From: Hemerocallis citrina
Taxonomy: Eukaryota; Streptophyta; Magnoliopsida; Asparagales; Asphodelaceae
DNA length: 64,000 nt
Direction of reading: 5' to 3'
NCBI GenBank assembly: GCA_017893485.1
Contig: CM030365.1
Coordinates: forward strand, 29,658,289 to 29,722,288
The notes under the pieces are model-generated. The model was not told where the DNA came from, did not search any database, and worked only from the letters and a program-made list of their open reading frames with translations. Positions 35,468 through 46,232 of the stretch are shown piece by piece. The stretch's first letter is position 1. Each line of letters opens with the position of its first letter. The translations under genes were made by a program, and so were the position numbers.

Positions 35468-35925
35468 ATCATATAAACAGGTGAACAGACTCATGAACCA
35501 TGTAATCATGTATTCATGCAAACAGGTGGGAAAATGGGGCCCCTTCTGAGTACACCTTCTTATAGGGAAGAATGCAGTCAGGGTAATCATATAAATGGGT
35601 AAACAGACTCATGAATCATGTAATCATGTATTCATACAAACAGGTGGAAAACATGGGACCTCCTTCTGAGTACACATTCCTATAGGGAAGAATGCAGTCA
35701 GGTAATCATATAAACAGGTAAACAGACTCATGTATCATGTAATCATGTATTCATGCAAACAGGTGGGAAACACGAGCCCCCTTCCGAGTACACCTTCCTA
35801 TAAGAAAGAATGCGGTCAGGTAATCATATAAACAGGTAAACAGGCTAATCAATCATGTAATCATGTATTCATGTAAACAGGTGGGAAACACGGGCCCCCT
35901 TCCGAGTACACTTGCCTATATTGTC
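35468..35925. repeat. Tandem repeat, four copies of about 118 bp
   Basis: Units begin ATCATATAAA at 35468, 35586, 35705 and 35823. Each contains 'TCATGTAATCATGTATTCAT', 'CCTTC.GAGTACAC' and a short 'TATAGGGAAGAATGC' palindrome-like part. Two-copy relatives of the GAGTACACCTTCC unit lie near 55500-55630, 58240-58410 and 63520-63690 in other family 1 LTRs, so copy number varies between LTRs. Confidence 0.85.
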
Positions 35926-37655
35926 CACTACTAGATCTTTTCCTTAGCCCCAACTTGATTACTTATTATTTTTACCAAAACAAACATGAGTGTACAAAAT
36001 CAGGGACAGGTAAACATGACAGGGATAGAAACCAGGTTCAGACTGGGTGAAAAATATGTTCGGGTGCCATAAACAAAATTATAATTATTGAAACAACAAG
36101 AACTCCAATTCTGGACAGCAGGACGTTGCTGTACCAAAACTGAAATTTCCGCTGCTACAGAAAAGCAATTCAAGATCAGACAGGAGTTCTAGAAACTATA
36201 CTCCTCACTGGTTCCAATGCATATACACACGACATATGAAAAATATAATAGCTAGGTCAAACAGTCAATTCTTTACAGATTTCGTGTTCAGGCAGCATGC
36301 CAAGGTCAAATTCATGTATCTAAAAATTAACTATAAATTCATTGAAAAATCTTATAAAAATCATAAATCGATTCCTAATTGTGTCTAGTAACATACTGGA
36401 AAATATCAAGAATTTATTATACTTTTAGCATGATATTAAAATTAGTTAATCGAGAACATATACTTCAAAATAGTAATTTGGAATTCAAAATGTCACAGCA
36501 CTAAAAACAACATATTTAGCAATCTACACATCGGATTTCAGATCCGTCAAAATTTATGGAAACTAGACTCAGTGGTCTACAACGCTTATTTAGTAACATC
36601 TAATTGATTAAAAGTGCAACTAGGTCAAATTTTCACTACAAGTTAGAATAGACAGCATGGCAGAAATATACAATTTGATATCTATGATCTTTTGATGGGC
36701 ATCGAACCATAGAGGCAGATAGATTGATTCGATTCAAAATACATATCGATTGACTTAATCATGGAATGATTTTAAGGCATAAACAAATCGACTGTTCAAT
36801 TAATTGAAATTTGTAAAGATATTTTTTATGAACATGGACGAGTTTCAAAACACAGTAATCGAGCAAAATTACTAATTGCAGGAGGTCAATTAAAAATTTT
36901 GTACGGAACAATAAAAATGTACAAGGTACTTGCCTGATAGATGATGAACGAAAGAGAGACGAGCGACGGTGGAAACACGTGCAAGAGGCGGAATAACACG
37001 TGCAATGACAATAATAGGTCCAACACACGCACAACCGAAATAGAGGAAATGCTGGCATTGGGTTTCGGCTTGGGGGTGCTCTATTTTCGGAAATAGAGGA
37101 AATAGGAGGATGACGACGCAGGGACGATGGTTGCCGAGCGGTGCTTGGTGCGCGGAGGTGGCAATCAGATATCGTTGGCCCGATGAGGGTGGAGAGTGGT
37201 GGCGCTCGGAGTGGAAGACGATGACAATAAGGTTTGGAGACGAGGGGCTGATTACGACATGAGGTTGTCCATGGTTTGCAGGTGGGGGTGACAAGTAGCT
37301 TGGGGTTCTGGCGACGGGAGGAAGAAGACGAGGCTGAGCGTTGGTGAGGCAATGGTAGGAGGTGGCCATGGCGGTTGGTGGAGAAAGGAGGCTTGTTGTG
37401 CTCGAAAATGATGGCTCGGGCAGGGGCTTCGACAATGGTGGTCGGGGGAAGACGAGGCGAGGTGCTTCGGGTGTGCTGTAGGAGGCGGGTGGATGGGTTT
37501 GCTCTGTTTCGTTTCGAAAAGATCTCATGATCCTGAACCGATCTTACCTGGAATTGGCAGAGGAAGAAGAGAGGAAAGAGAGAGAGAGATTAACAGGATG
37601 GTGCATTTATTAAGAGGGATATTAGGTTTCTAATTAGAATTTAGAGGTTAATCAG

Positions 37656-37663
37656 TATTTATA
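37656..37663 (-). promoter_or_regulatory. TATA box of family 1 LTR copy H
   Basis: TATAAATA on the minus strand, about 640 bp into the LTR, directly before the GC-rich leader-like block. Confidence 0.5.
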
Positions 37664-38299
37664 GAGAAATGTAGGGTTTTGGGTTAACGGGTGCTGGCTA
37701 ACAGGTTAGGGTTTGGATCCAACAATAAATGGCTTAGGTTTGGATTAAAAATTAAATAAATAGATCAATAATAATATAGCAGTACAAATAAATCAATTAG
37801 AATGCATTAAATTAATACTCAAATACTAATAAATACGATAGAATGTAGGACCTCACAAAATGATTAAGACTGTATTCGATTTGGGCTAGAATATAATAAA
37901 GAGCAATATAGTAGTATATATTAAATTAATTAAATCAAGTAATATACATAAAATTCGAACTCCAATAATAATAATAAAATATATGTTAAGATCTATAGGT
38001 TTCACAAATCAATAAACAATTAAAGAAGGAATAATAGTAATAATAAGATTTGGGTTTAACACGTTTATTGGAATAATCCAATAATGACAATATAATTGAT
38101 ATGGGCTAAAATATAAATAGTCGATCAATTAGGAATAGAAAACAAAGTTACAATATATTATCATCCGAAATAAATATAATAGTCGATTAGAAAAGACTTT
38201 GATAGAAGATCCAAAATAAATTTAAAACAAAATGAATTTATAAATAATCAAAATACAGGAAATACTCAGGAATATATCTTTGCGGGAATGGGGGTTACA

Positions 38300-38490
38300 A
38301 TAGGTGTACGAGTTTCTATTTATACAAAACTTCAAAATATAATTTTTTATGTCAAAACACTCAAATAGTGACTTTTAAACAAAATCCGAAAATGGCTTCT
38401 CCGTAAAAATAATTCAAACCGAAAGTGGCAACTTCCAGGTACGAACCCGGAACCAAACCCAATGCCCACACTCTTCACGCACTAGCCAAG
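38300..38490 (-). repeat. Family 2-like LTR fragment, second part
   Basis: It continues the LTR broken at 34681. On the minus strand TTGGCTAGTGCGTGAAG and GGGTTCGTACC form A-box-like and B-box-like words, equivalent to those at 44397-44462 in the better LTR. The copia LTR begins at 38491. Confidence 0.4.
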
Positions 38491-38681
38491 TGTTGGTGTA
38501 TGCCCTAAAGGTAGTTGTGTATTGACATTACTAGTTATATTGCATCATGACATTTATTTTACTAATGAGGCATTCTATTTATTGTGTTTCTTTTATTGTT
38601 GTGATGAAATGAACATAATAAAGTCCTTATAATAGTAGGTTCAATACCATGGGATATCAAGTGCATGACTTGATTGTGAGA

Positions 38682-38686
38682 TCCTT
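38682..38686. repeat. Target-site duplication ATCCT (left)
   Basis: ATCCT at 38682-38686 and 41420-41424 flank the family 3 solo LTR exactly. Confidence 0.9.
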
Positions 38687-41311
38687 GTAGCGCCCCTAGA
38701 TCCTCATACTGGAAATCTGGGACCCTACTCCAGTAGTCCAACTTCAAAATAGCTACAATCACAAAAAAGTACAGGAAAATTAAAACTTTTATTCCATATA
38801 AAGGTTACGTTTACAAGTGTTACAATATCCAAATAAAATTACAAGATTTACAAATAATACAATAACACTTGAATATGTCCCTTGGATGCTTGGACCAACT
38901 CGAGCTCTGTTGTACCTGTGAATGGGCTCCGGATACCTACAAGGTAGGGAAAGTCACTACCTCGACTGATGCAATGGTGATAATAAGAGCGATCTCCAAA
39001 CTAACAGTCACAACAATAATTTATGCAAAAGAGAAAAGTGATGTGACAACTAGGGGTCAATGGATTCGGGTTATAATGTTGTTGTATGCCATGATTCTAC
39101 AACTAGATGCATCAATCACATGCCTAGTTCTAATGCAAGCAAGACTTTGGAAACACATGCATCCCATAGTACATATGCCCCCAAATCTAGCCGTCTTTCT
39201 CCACATTTCAGGGATTCGAACCCTCGCCATGCATCCTACTCTTGTACTCAACTTGTTCCCAATAGATTTTCTTATCTGAGGAGGTTGCAGTCATCCGGTC
39301 TAGTCCCGTACTGCAGTCCCTAAAAGTGGTGATCATGTTTTCCACTTAGTACCCGCGCACGGACCTCACTCAAAAAGTCGTGTCAAACCTTCCGGTACAA
39401 AACCATGTACCCAATGACATCAATGATTCTCATATAGAACAAAACTCACGCGAATAGGAACGTGATGGCCTCGAGGGTCAAATCTCCATATCCGACAGGA
39501 GCTCCTCTCCGGTTCCTTACCCCGGCTCTTTGGGAATTAACAAATCGAGATACGAGACCCGCGAACTTAACACCTGAGAACCAAATTCGTATCCCTACAA
39601 GAGGAAAAGTACAACACCCGACTATGGTCTGCTAGTACTAATGCAATTTTACATACCCCTAATACATCACTCTCATCCAAGACTCACTCTAGCCATTCAG
39701 GTAAAAGATTGCTTCCAAAACTGTGCCCATCGACCACTGACCCCAGCAATGCAAATCTTGCTTGCCACTTTCCCTAGATTGGAATCATCCCTCACCATGG
39801 CCCGCGTTTATCCTTAACAGGCATGAATACACTCGACGGCACCAACTTGGACATCCAACGCCTCGGCAGAAGTTCACATCTAGGTCGATAGACGTAGGGT
39901 ATCACCCTACCCTAGTGACTACTCGAGTCACAACATCCTCAACAGGAGTCAACACCAACAAGACCAGCAAATAGATGTCATTCATCCCCAAACATTGAGT
40001 TATCAACTCTATGTACACCAGGAGAAAGGTTCTACCAACCTTCGTCAAAACCATGACTAAACAACTACAGTGTTTCTGCCTAAAACTTAAAAGGATCATA
40101 ACTCCCACAATACAACTCAGATTTGGGTGTTCAAGCCCAATCTGGAAAGTTAAAGACCTAGGCCACAACTCTCTAGTTGATCAGTACCTTAGATTCAGTC
40201 ATCTAAATCCTCAAAATAGCCATATAAACCTCAGCCTGTGTACTTCCTGTACACTGGCTGCACCTTACCGATAGCATAAACCCTTACCTGCTCATCGGAA
40301 TGATACAACTCCAGATTCTGTGGAAAGGTGTGAATGTCCTCTACAACTTCCTAGTTGATCACCAATCCAAATTAGGTCATTTGATTACCCTAAAACAATC
40401 ATTACTCTCAGGTATACAGAACCACACATAAGGCTTTACTCAAACAGAGCCTTTAGCTCAAAATCTGGTTTATGTCCAGTCTTGCAAAAATCATATCAAA
40501 TATCTTCATAAAATTCTGAAATAAATCATGCATCTTCTAGACATATACGAGATCATCCTGTATAAACTTCATCAACAAATTCCAAGTATTTTCTTCTCTG
40601 GAAATTTGGGAAAATGACATGCGGATCATGTTTTCTGTTTTTACTTCCAGATTCTAACAATATACTCTTATACAACCATTCGCATACTACTACTACTCAT
40701 GCATGCAAGAAATTAAACAAGAATGAACAAGAACAAGTTCAGAGAACTCCCCACCCTTAGTTAGCTTGAGAAGATGGGGTGTGCCTTGAGCTTCCTCCTC
40801 CAAAATTCTACTCCAAGCTTGAGAACACTTCTCCTTGTAGCACCTTTCACTCTTTACTTTTTTTTTCTTTTCTGAAATTTCTAGAGCTCAAGAGGTGAAA
40901 AGGGGTTTTTAATCAAGAGAGGAGTGAGGGAGAGAGGGGGTAGACTGGCCCAAAATAGGGGAGGGGGTAGGGTGAGGTGGCTAGGTGGTTTTCCCCAAAA
41001 CAAAGGTTCTAGCCCCTTGTTTTTTAGATGAAGCTTGGGCTGAAATCATTTTGGTCTTGATCAAGCTCTAAATGAGAGATGTGCGGTTAGATTTGAATGC
41101 ATACAAAGTATACCCATTGTGGTACCATACAATTGCATGTTTGCATAGACATCGCACTCAAAACTAGTATATCTACTAATATCGTTTCTTCTCATTCTCG
41201 TGCACCATCTAGAACACAACCATCCACACGAACCGCCCCGCAAACATAAATGCACTCCATCATTCATACATATATAATCAAACAAACACTGCAATATATA
41301 TATACATACAC

Positions 41312-41389
<78 letters not shown>

Positions 41390-41419
41390 CAAAACCATTA
41401 TATTATCCGGGGTATTACA
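38687..41419 (-). repeat. Family 3 solo LTR (2.73 kb)
   Basis: TGTAGCGCCCCTAG...CCGGGGTATTACA, with perfect flanking ATCCT, lies inside the copia LTR. Read on the minus strand it starts TGTAATACCCCGG. A B-box-like GGGTTCGAATCCC lies on the minus strand at about 39208-39220, and a (TA)n run at 41315-41385. The frames at 38869-39323 and 39762-40274 are unsupported by any domain. LTR-LTR recombination probably removed the internal part. Confidence 0.85.
41315..41385. repeat. (AT)n microsatellite
   Basis: About 35 uninterrupted AT units near the LTR end. They explain the Ile-Tyr frame on the plus strand. Confidence 0.95.
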
Positions 41420-42772
41420 ATCCTATTGGTTGTAATCGGAACACTATTCTTAAATGTCCCTAGTCAAGTATTATTGTGAATTAGGTCAACAATAATACAT
41501 AGAGACTAGTATATGCGTGAGCTGATGACCATATCTCACGGGTCATGGATATGAGATATCAAGTCTTCACATGGGTACATATTAGTGTAATAATCTACTG
41601 GACTGACCCACCATGAGAACGCTGCATAGATCGTTACGTAAGTGTCTTAAGCGATTCCCACATTGACCATGGTGTACGTAGTACTTTGACTTCAAGTCAC
41701 TACGGTTACCAACATGAGAAGTTGTATGTTTTAATGTCGTCAAACATTGCCGGTAATAAGGTGATTATAAAGTCGACTATTGTATATACTACAAATCATG
41801 CAGATGCATGTGAGTGACATGGATAGGATTTGTCGCTCTTACATAATTGGAGCGATATCTATGGGCCCCTTGATTGAGTGAGACTGGAAAATGCATGGCC
41901 ATGCTCAAATGAGTCAATATGAGATATTGAGCTCCTTTGTTTTAGTAAGTTTACTTGGACATCAAGAAACCAAAGATTGAACTATATAAAGGTGACACGC
42001 TCTATACCTTGTGGTTAATTAAGATATCTGGACAAAAGGATTAGACTACATGGTAACATTGATCACGGATAGGTTAAATCACTGACATTCCCATTACTTG
42101 AGTAGCGGTGATGTACTGCTAGATACCGCTCACTGTTTGTAATACTAAAATATGATATTAGTATAACTGTCAACGTAATGGAAACCTACAGGGTCACACA
42201 CTTAGAATTGATCAAAATTGGGAATTAAATTCATAAGATGAATTTAATTGGGGATCCAAGTAAGACTTGGACTCCTGACATTGGTTGGACATTTAATTAG
42301 ATTAAATAGGCTGACTAAAGTTCAAAGGCCCATATACGGATCTGAACCAGGTCAGATTGTGAGTTCAACACCTTCATTACTCTCTTAGGGCTGATTTTCT
42401 GCACCTATATATATAATACGTATCTGTAGAAAAGTTATGCATGAGAAAATCCTACCCATCACAGAAATTGTGAGAGAGTGAGATCGTGAGGAACATCCCA
42501 TTTCCACAGTTAGCACTGCGCCGTGAGAGAAAGCTTGATTTGATCCGTTCGTGTGGATACCATAAAGGCACCGCAATATTGTAGTGTTGTGATATGCTTA
42601 CTGTGGAGATAGCATATCCATCTTGAAGGTATAACTCCTAAACACGATTTACGGTTTTCGCATGGATCTATTGCTACGTTTCGATTTTTTTTGTATTTTT
42701 TCTGCTGTATATTTAATCTGAGATTTCCCTCGAAACCTAACACAAAAAATTCCAACCAACCTTGACTGCTAT

Positions 42773-42804
42773 TGTAGCGCCCCGAATTTCAATAATAGAA
42801 ATAA
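42773..42804 (-). repeat. Start of a further family 2-like LTR, interrupted
   Basis: TGTAGCGCCCCGAATTTC begins a diverged LTR that is broken by the 11.6-kb element and continues at 54426-54615, where 'ACAATGCACAGCGGAA' matches the family at the expected distance from the start. Confidence 0.5.
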
Positions 42805-42809
42805 GAAAC
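42805..42809. repeat. Target-site duplication GAAAC (left)
   Basis: GAAAC at 42805-42809 and 54421-54425 flank the minus-strand element exactly. Confidence 0.9.
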
Positions 42810-44396
42810 TGTAACGCCCCGAATCCCAAATACAACAGAATTCGAGAGTTCTACAGGATCTTTCCAATTCATTTAGTACAATTTTACAAGAAAATTAAAA
42901 CTTTCACTTTACATCAGAGTTACAAGTAAAACATTACACTTTACATTGCACAGCGGAAGTAAAATTACGACATTTAAATAAATGTACAACAACTTGAATA
43001 ATCTTTAAGCATCTGTTCCTCTTTAATCTTTATCATGTCACTTACCTGCATATAAAACTGTGGGTACGTCAATTTATTCAACCGACGAACATTATACACG
43101 GTCATTCCTCTCTATGCCGGAAATAGTATAACTAATTTTTCATATTTGACAAACACAAACTTGTCACATATCAAACTAAAGGGACTACCCTATTGATGTC
43201 GTGTTGTGATTGTGCACTTTGTCCTTAATGCAGTTATTTATGTTACATGACACTAATGCACACTTATTCGGATTTTATGCATCCCATACTACATAGGTCC
43301 GAGGGCAAGCCCTTAATCGTTCTTCATTTTGTAGGGTTCAATCCCTTGCCATAACTTAATCTACTTCTATAATTACGGTAGGTATCCTAGATGATCTATG
43401 AGTACAAGCACGTGTACAGAAAACCTAGAGGGGAATCCCACGTCATGTCACGCCGCATCGTGAAGACAGCCTGTGGCAATTCAGCCTCCCTCATGGCACA
43501 CGATCCTCTTGTAGTCACCAAACATCCCACAAGCGTCGCCACTGGGACGGTACTCTGGAGCAGTATCTACGTCGTGTCACGACGCATCGTGAAGACAGCA
43601 TGTGAATACTCTCACGCCGCCAATCCAATGGCCCTCATACTCATGTTTTTCTCCTACTTTCATCACGTCTCCACTATGTACTAATCCTTAGTTTTTATCG
43701 GAATCATGAACAAAATCAAAGCTCTAGAGTTAGCCTCTCCACTAAACCGGACTCATTCATTCATTCAAACATGACCAACCTTGGTCTTTCATTTCAAATT
43801 TCATTTCATTTCTTTCCAAATACCGGGGAGACTTAGCTACTCTTTTGTTTCAATTCCAATTCACAATTTCTAAAGTTGAGCGTTTCCAACTCATAAGTTC
43901 ACATGTTGAGTTATCATACTCAAAAGTATTTCTTTTTTCCAATCATGATTTCTAAATTGTTCAATAGTCCATAATTATACATTAAATTCAACTATTCATC
44001 ATGTAACTCATGAAATAATATTAAAGCCCACATCACTAATTATTCAATCAAAGAAGGACATTTACACTTCACAATTTGTCGCACTATTCTCCGTTGAGAA
44101 CAATTCACATCACTTCACAAAATATAATTTCTATCTTTATTTCACTTCTTTTCTAGTATTTTATTTTAGGTCTATTTGCAAAGTACAACTTTATAAAAAT
44201 GCAAGTGTAGAACTTATAGTTCTAAATTATACTTTTATTCTCTAAACATACTCCACTTCATGCAAATAATCCTCAAATTATTTTTCATAAACCCCACATA
44301 TTTTTAAGATAATAACCATATTTTTTTCATCATTTTTTTTACTAACAAAATCACCCAAAAAAAATATTTTTTCTCAAATTAAAGACCAGACCTGAG

Positions 44397-44462
44397 ACTG
44401 GGTTTCGAACCCACGATCAGAGGGAAACAAGCCACAACGCAGACCACTAGGCCATTTGTGCC
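44397..44462 (-). ncRNA. tRNA-like pol III module 1 in the 3' LTR
   Basis: On the minus strand TGGCCTAGTGGTC (A-box-like, about 44442-44454) is followed 29 bp later by GGGTTCGAAACC (B-box, about 44401-44412), and the T-arm-like stem around TTCGAAA nearly pairs. The A-to-B spacing and order match a tRNA or a tRNA-derived SINE head. A full cloverleaf with acceptor pairing is not apparent, so it is a tRNA-like relic and not a working tRNA gene. The same module is at about 52938-53010 in the 5' LTR. Confidence 0.5.
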
Positions 44463-44536
44463 ATCGGTATGAAAGAGAGCTGAGAGCATTAATGCTCTCG
44501 GCTGCAGTTTTATATTTTTTAAAAGGAAACAAAAGT

Positions 44537-44622
44537 ATGGTGCCACAGGGATTCGAACCAGCAACTTGGGCTCCGAAAGCCCAATATAGCAAACAGAGCC
44601 GTCCCAATCACTTGAGCTATGC
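44537..44622 (-). ncRNA. tRNA-like pol III module 2 in the 3' LTR
   Basis: On the minus strand ATAGCTCAAGTGATTGG (A-box-like, 44604-44620) and TGGTTCGAATCCC (B-box, about 44548-44560) are 45 bp apart, and the module ends in GTGGCACCA. It lies 75 bp downstream of module 1 on the same strand. The 5' LTR keeps only its B-box end (about 53100-53112). The arms do not fold into a regular cloverleaf, so this is tRNA-derived or tRNA-like sequence. Confidence 0.5.
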
Positions 44623-45564
44623 GCTCGGGTTGTCAATGGTACAACTCTAAGTTCACTTAAACCAATCCTCTCTGTTATTAAAACATTTCGATGTTCAACT
44701 AGTCCTCATTTCACTTTGCTTTTATAAAAATTACTGTAAATTTACAGATTGACTAACATCACCATAAAAAATATTCCAGTATATAGAAAATAATTTTTTA
44801 ACAATTAAAACATATTTTTCATACAATTAATTCGAATTCTAAATTATCACTACCACATTTCCTTTTTTTTTTGTCATTCCTTAACAATTGATATCACTAA
44901 CCTCTTTATTAGCAAACTTCATATTAATCCCCTGTTTTCAATCATTTACCAAACATACAAAATCTATATTTTAATTCATTCATTTCAATACAACACAAAG
45001 ATTCATTTAAACACATAAAGTAGCATTGTTAATCTACTAACTTTTGTGGCTATAATTCATGGTGTAGATAATAAAACTTTCTTCAACAATCTATGGCTAT
45101 AATCATTTCACACAAAATTTAGACTTTTACTAATAAAACCACATACAATTGCACATCCACATTCCAATCAATTTATAGATCAATTTTTCAATTAAATGTG
45201 TACTCTTATTAATCTTTTTCATGCATCATTTTTCATTCAAATCTAGCATGCATTCCTATTTAGAAATATGGAAAATTTACCCACCTTATTGAAGAAAAGT
45301 ACAATTAGCAATCTCCTAAACGAATGTCCTTGCAAACGAATGCTCCTCCTCCTAGATGCGCGCGCACAAGCCAAACCCAAGCACACCAAAAGCCAAACCC
45401 GAGCACTCCTATGCTGGCCTTCCTCCTCTTGTTGATGCAAGCACAATCCCACACAATTCTCTCAATCTTTTACTCACTTACTAACTACTAGATAATTGTA
45501 TTTTAGACTATAGGCCTTGGAGAAAATAATTAGCACCAGAATACTAGCCAAGGGGGGGGGGGGG

Positions 45565-45572
45565 TATTTATA
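45565..45572 (-). promoter_or_regulatory. TATA box, 3' LTR of the minus Tekay-like element
   Basis: TATAAATA on the minus strand, followed downstream by a run of 13 C (13 G on the plus strand, 45552-45564). The plus-strand sister has TATAAATACCCC only, so the homopolymer is an expansion in this subfamily. The same 13-base run is at 53846-53858 in the other LTR. Confidence 0.6.
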
Positions 45573-46130
45573 CTAAAAATTTAGGAGAATGGATGGCTAA
45601 GATTGAAGTAGGAGTTAGGAACAAATGGCTTAGATTTAAGGAGGAGTTACACTAACTAACCATAATCAAGTAACCACCTCCACCATGACTCCACTCAAAT
45701 TTTGATTTCCCTCCTAAATCCCAACCGGCCAAGCAAGTGTGCATATTTACCGTGTATGTGTAGTGCACGTGTATGCCACTTGGTCTCCAAAAATTTGTAC
45801 ATTATGTTTTATATATAAAAATAATGTTTAAATTGTATTCTACATTACAAGTTGTATTTAAAACAAATTAGCTCATGGGCTTTAGTTTTATGGGCCAAAA
45901 TAATAATTATAAAAGGAAATAAATGAATTAAATTTTTGGGCTTTAAGAAGAAAAGGCTTTTTGTCTAATTGAAAGAAGGCTTTGTATAAAATAATTAAAA
46001 GCACATATTTAAATATTTACACTCATCATAATGAAAATAATCATAACATTTAATTCAACCAAAAATATTGCACGTGCACACTACGTGCAAAATAAAATAA
46101 TTTTTATTAAATGAAAATCGGGGCATTACA

Positions 46131-46146
46131 ACACTCCCTCCTTAGA
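46131..46146 (-). other. Polypurine tract region of the minus element
   Basis: The minus strand reads CTAAGGAGGGAGTGT directly before the 3' LTR. It is the equivalent of 24731-24745. Confidence 0.7.
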
Positions 46147-46232
46147 ATAGTTCCGTCCCCGGAACTACAGTCAAGAGCGAGAAAAAAAAACACAAACACT
46201 AATAACAAGCACAGAAGAATACAAAGATACAA

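Larger units (their letters stand above)
34682..38299 (-). repeat. Family 1 solo LTR, copy H (3.6 kb)
   Basis: It begins TGTCATGCCTCGCTTCCC and ends ATGGGGGTTACA. TATTTATA at 37656-37663 is the minus-strand TATA box. Next to it lies a GC-rich block (36940-37530) that yields two overlapping proline- and serine-rich minus frames (36759-37352 and 36890-37528). I regard these as shadows because they have no domain and are not kept in the sister LTRs. The flanking ATACT and ATAGG share only three bases. It carries a four-copy tandem repeat at 35468-35925. Confidence 0.7.
38491..42742 (+). repeat. Ty1/copia LTR, split by a nested solo LTR
   Basis: It begins TGTTGGTGTATGCCCTAAAGG, a start typical of plant copia LTRs, and ends CGAAACCTAACA. 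Without the insertion at 38687-41424 it is about 1.5 kb. A CTATATATATAATACG near 42403-42418 is the likely TATA box in plus orientation. No internal region is attached, so it is a solo LTR. The expected 5-bp duplication is not evident (CCAAG against CAAAA), so the right limit may be off by a few bases. Confidence 0.7.
42810..46130 (-). repeat. 3' LTR of the minus Tekay-like element (3.32 kb)
   Basis: TGTAACGCCCCGAATCCC...AATCGGGGCATTACA. It is very similar to 51359-54420 but 259 bp longer, mainly because the second tRNA-like module and flanking sequence near 44570-44800 are kept. The TATA box lies at 45565-45572 (minus), next to a 13-G run (45552-45564). The small frames at 43391 and 44374-44650 recur in the other LTR and are not genes. 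Confidence 0.92.

Noticed and set aside
35468..35925. CRISPR-like regular repeats
   Set aside because: Units are contiguous 118-bp tandem copies without unique spacers, and the DNA is from a plant nucleus.
36759..37528. Two overlapping minus-strand frames of 197 and 212 codons, rich in Pro and Ser
   Set aside because: They overlap in different frames inside a GC-rich LTR block, have no domain, and are not kept in sister LTRs.
38486..42747. Target duplication for the copia LTR
   Set aside because: CCAAG and CAAAA do not match, so no duplication is claimed.
43391..43684. 97-codon frame that recurs almost unchanged at 51940-52233
   Set aside because: The copies are the two LTRs of one element, so similarity reflects LTR duplication. 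No start context or domain supports a protein.
44397..44622. Genuine nuclear tRNA genes
   Set aside because: A and B boxes are present but acceptor and anticodon stems do not pair properly, and the sequences sit inside an LTR.
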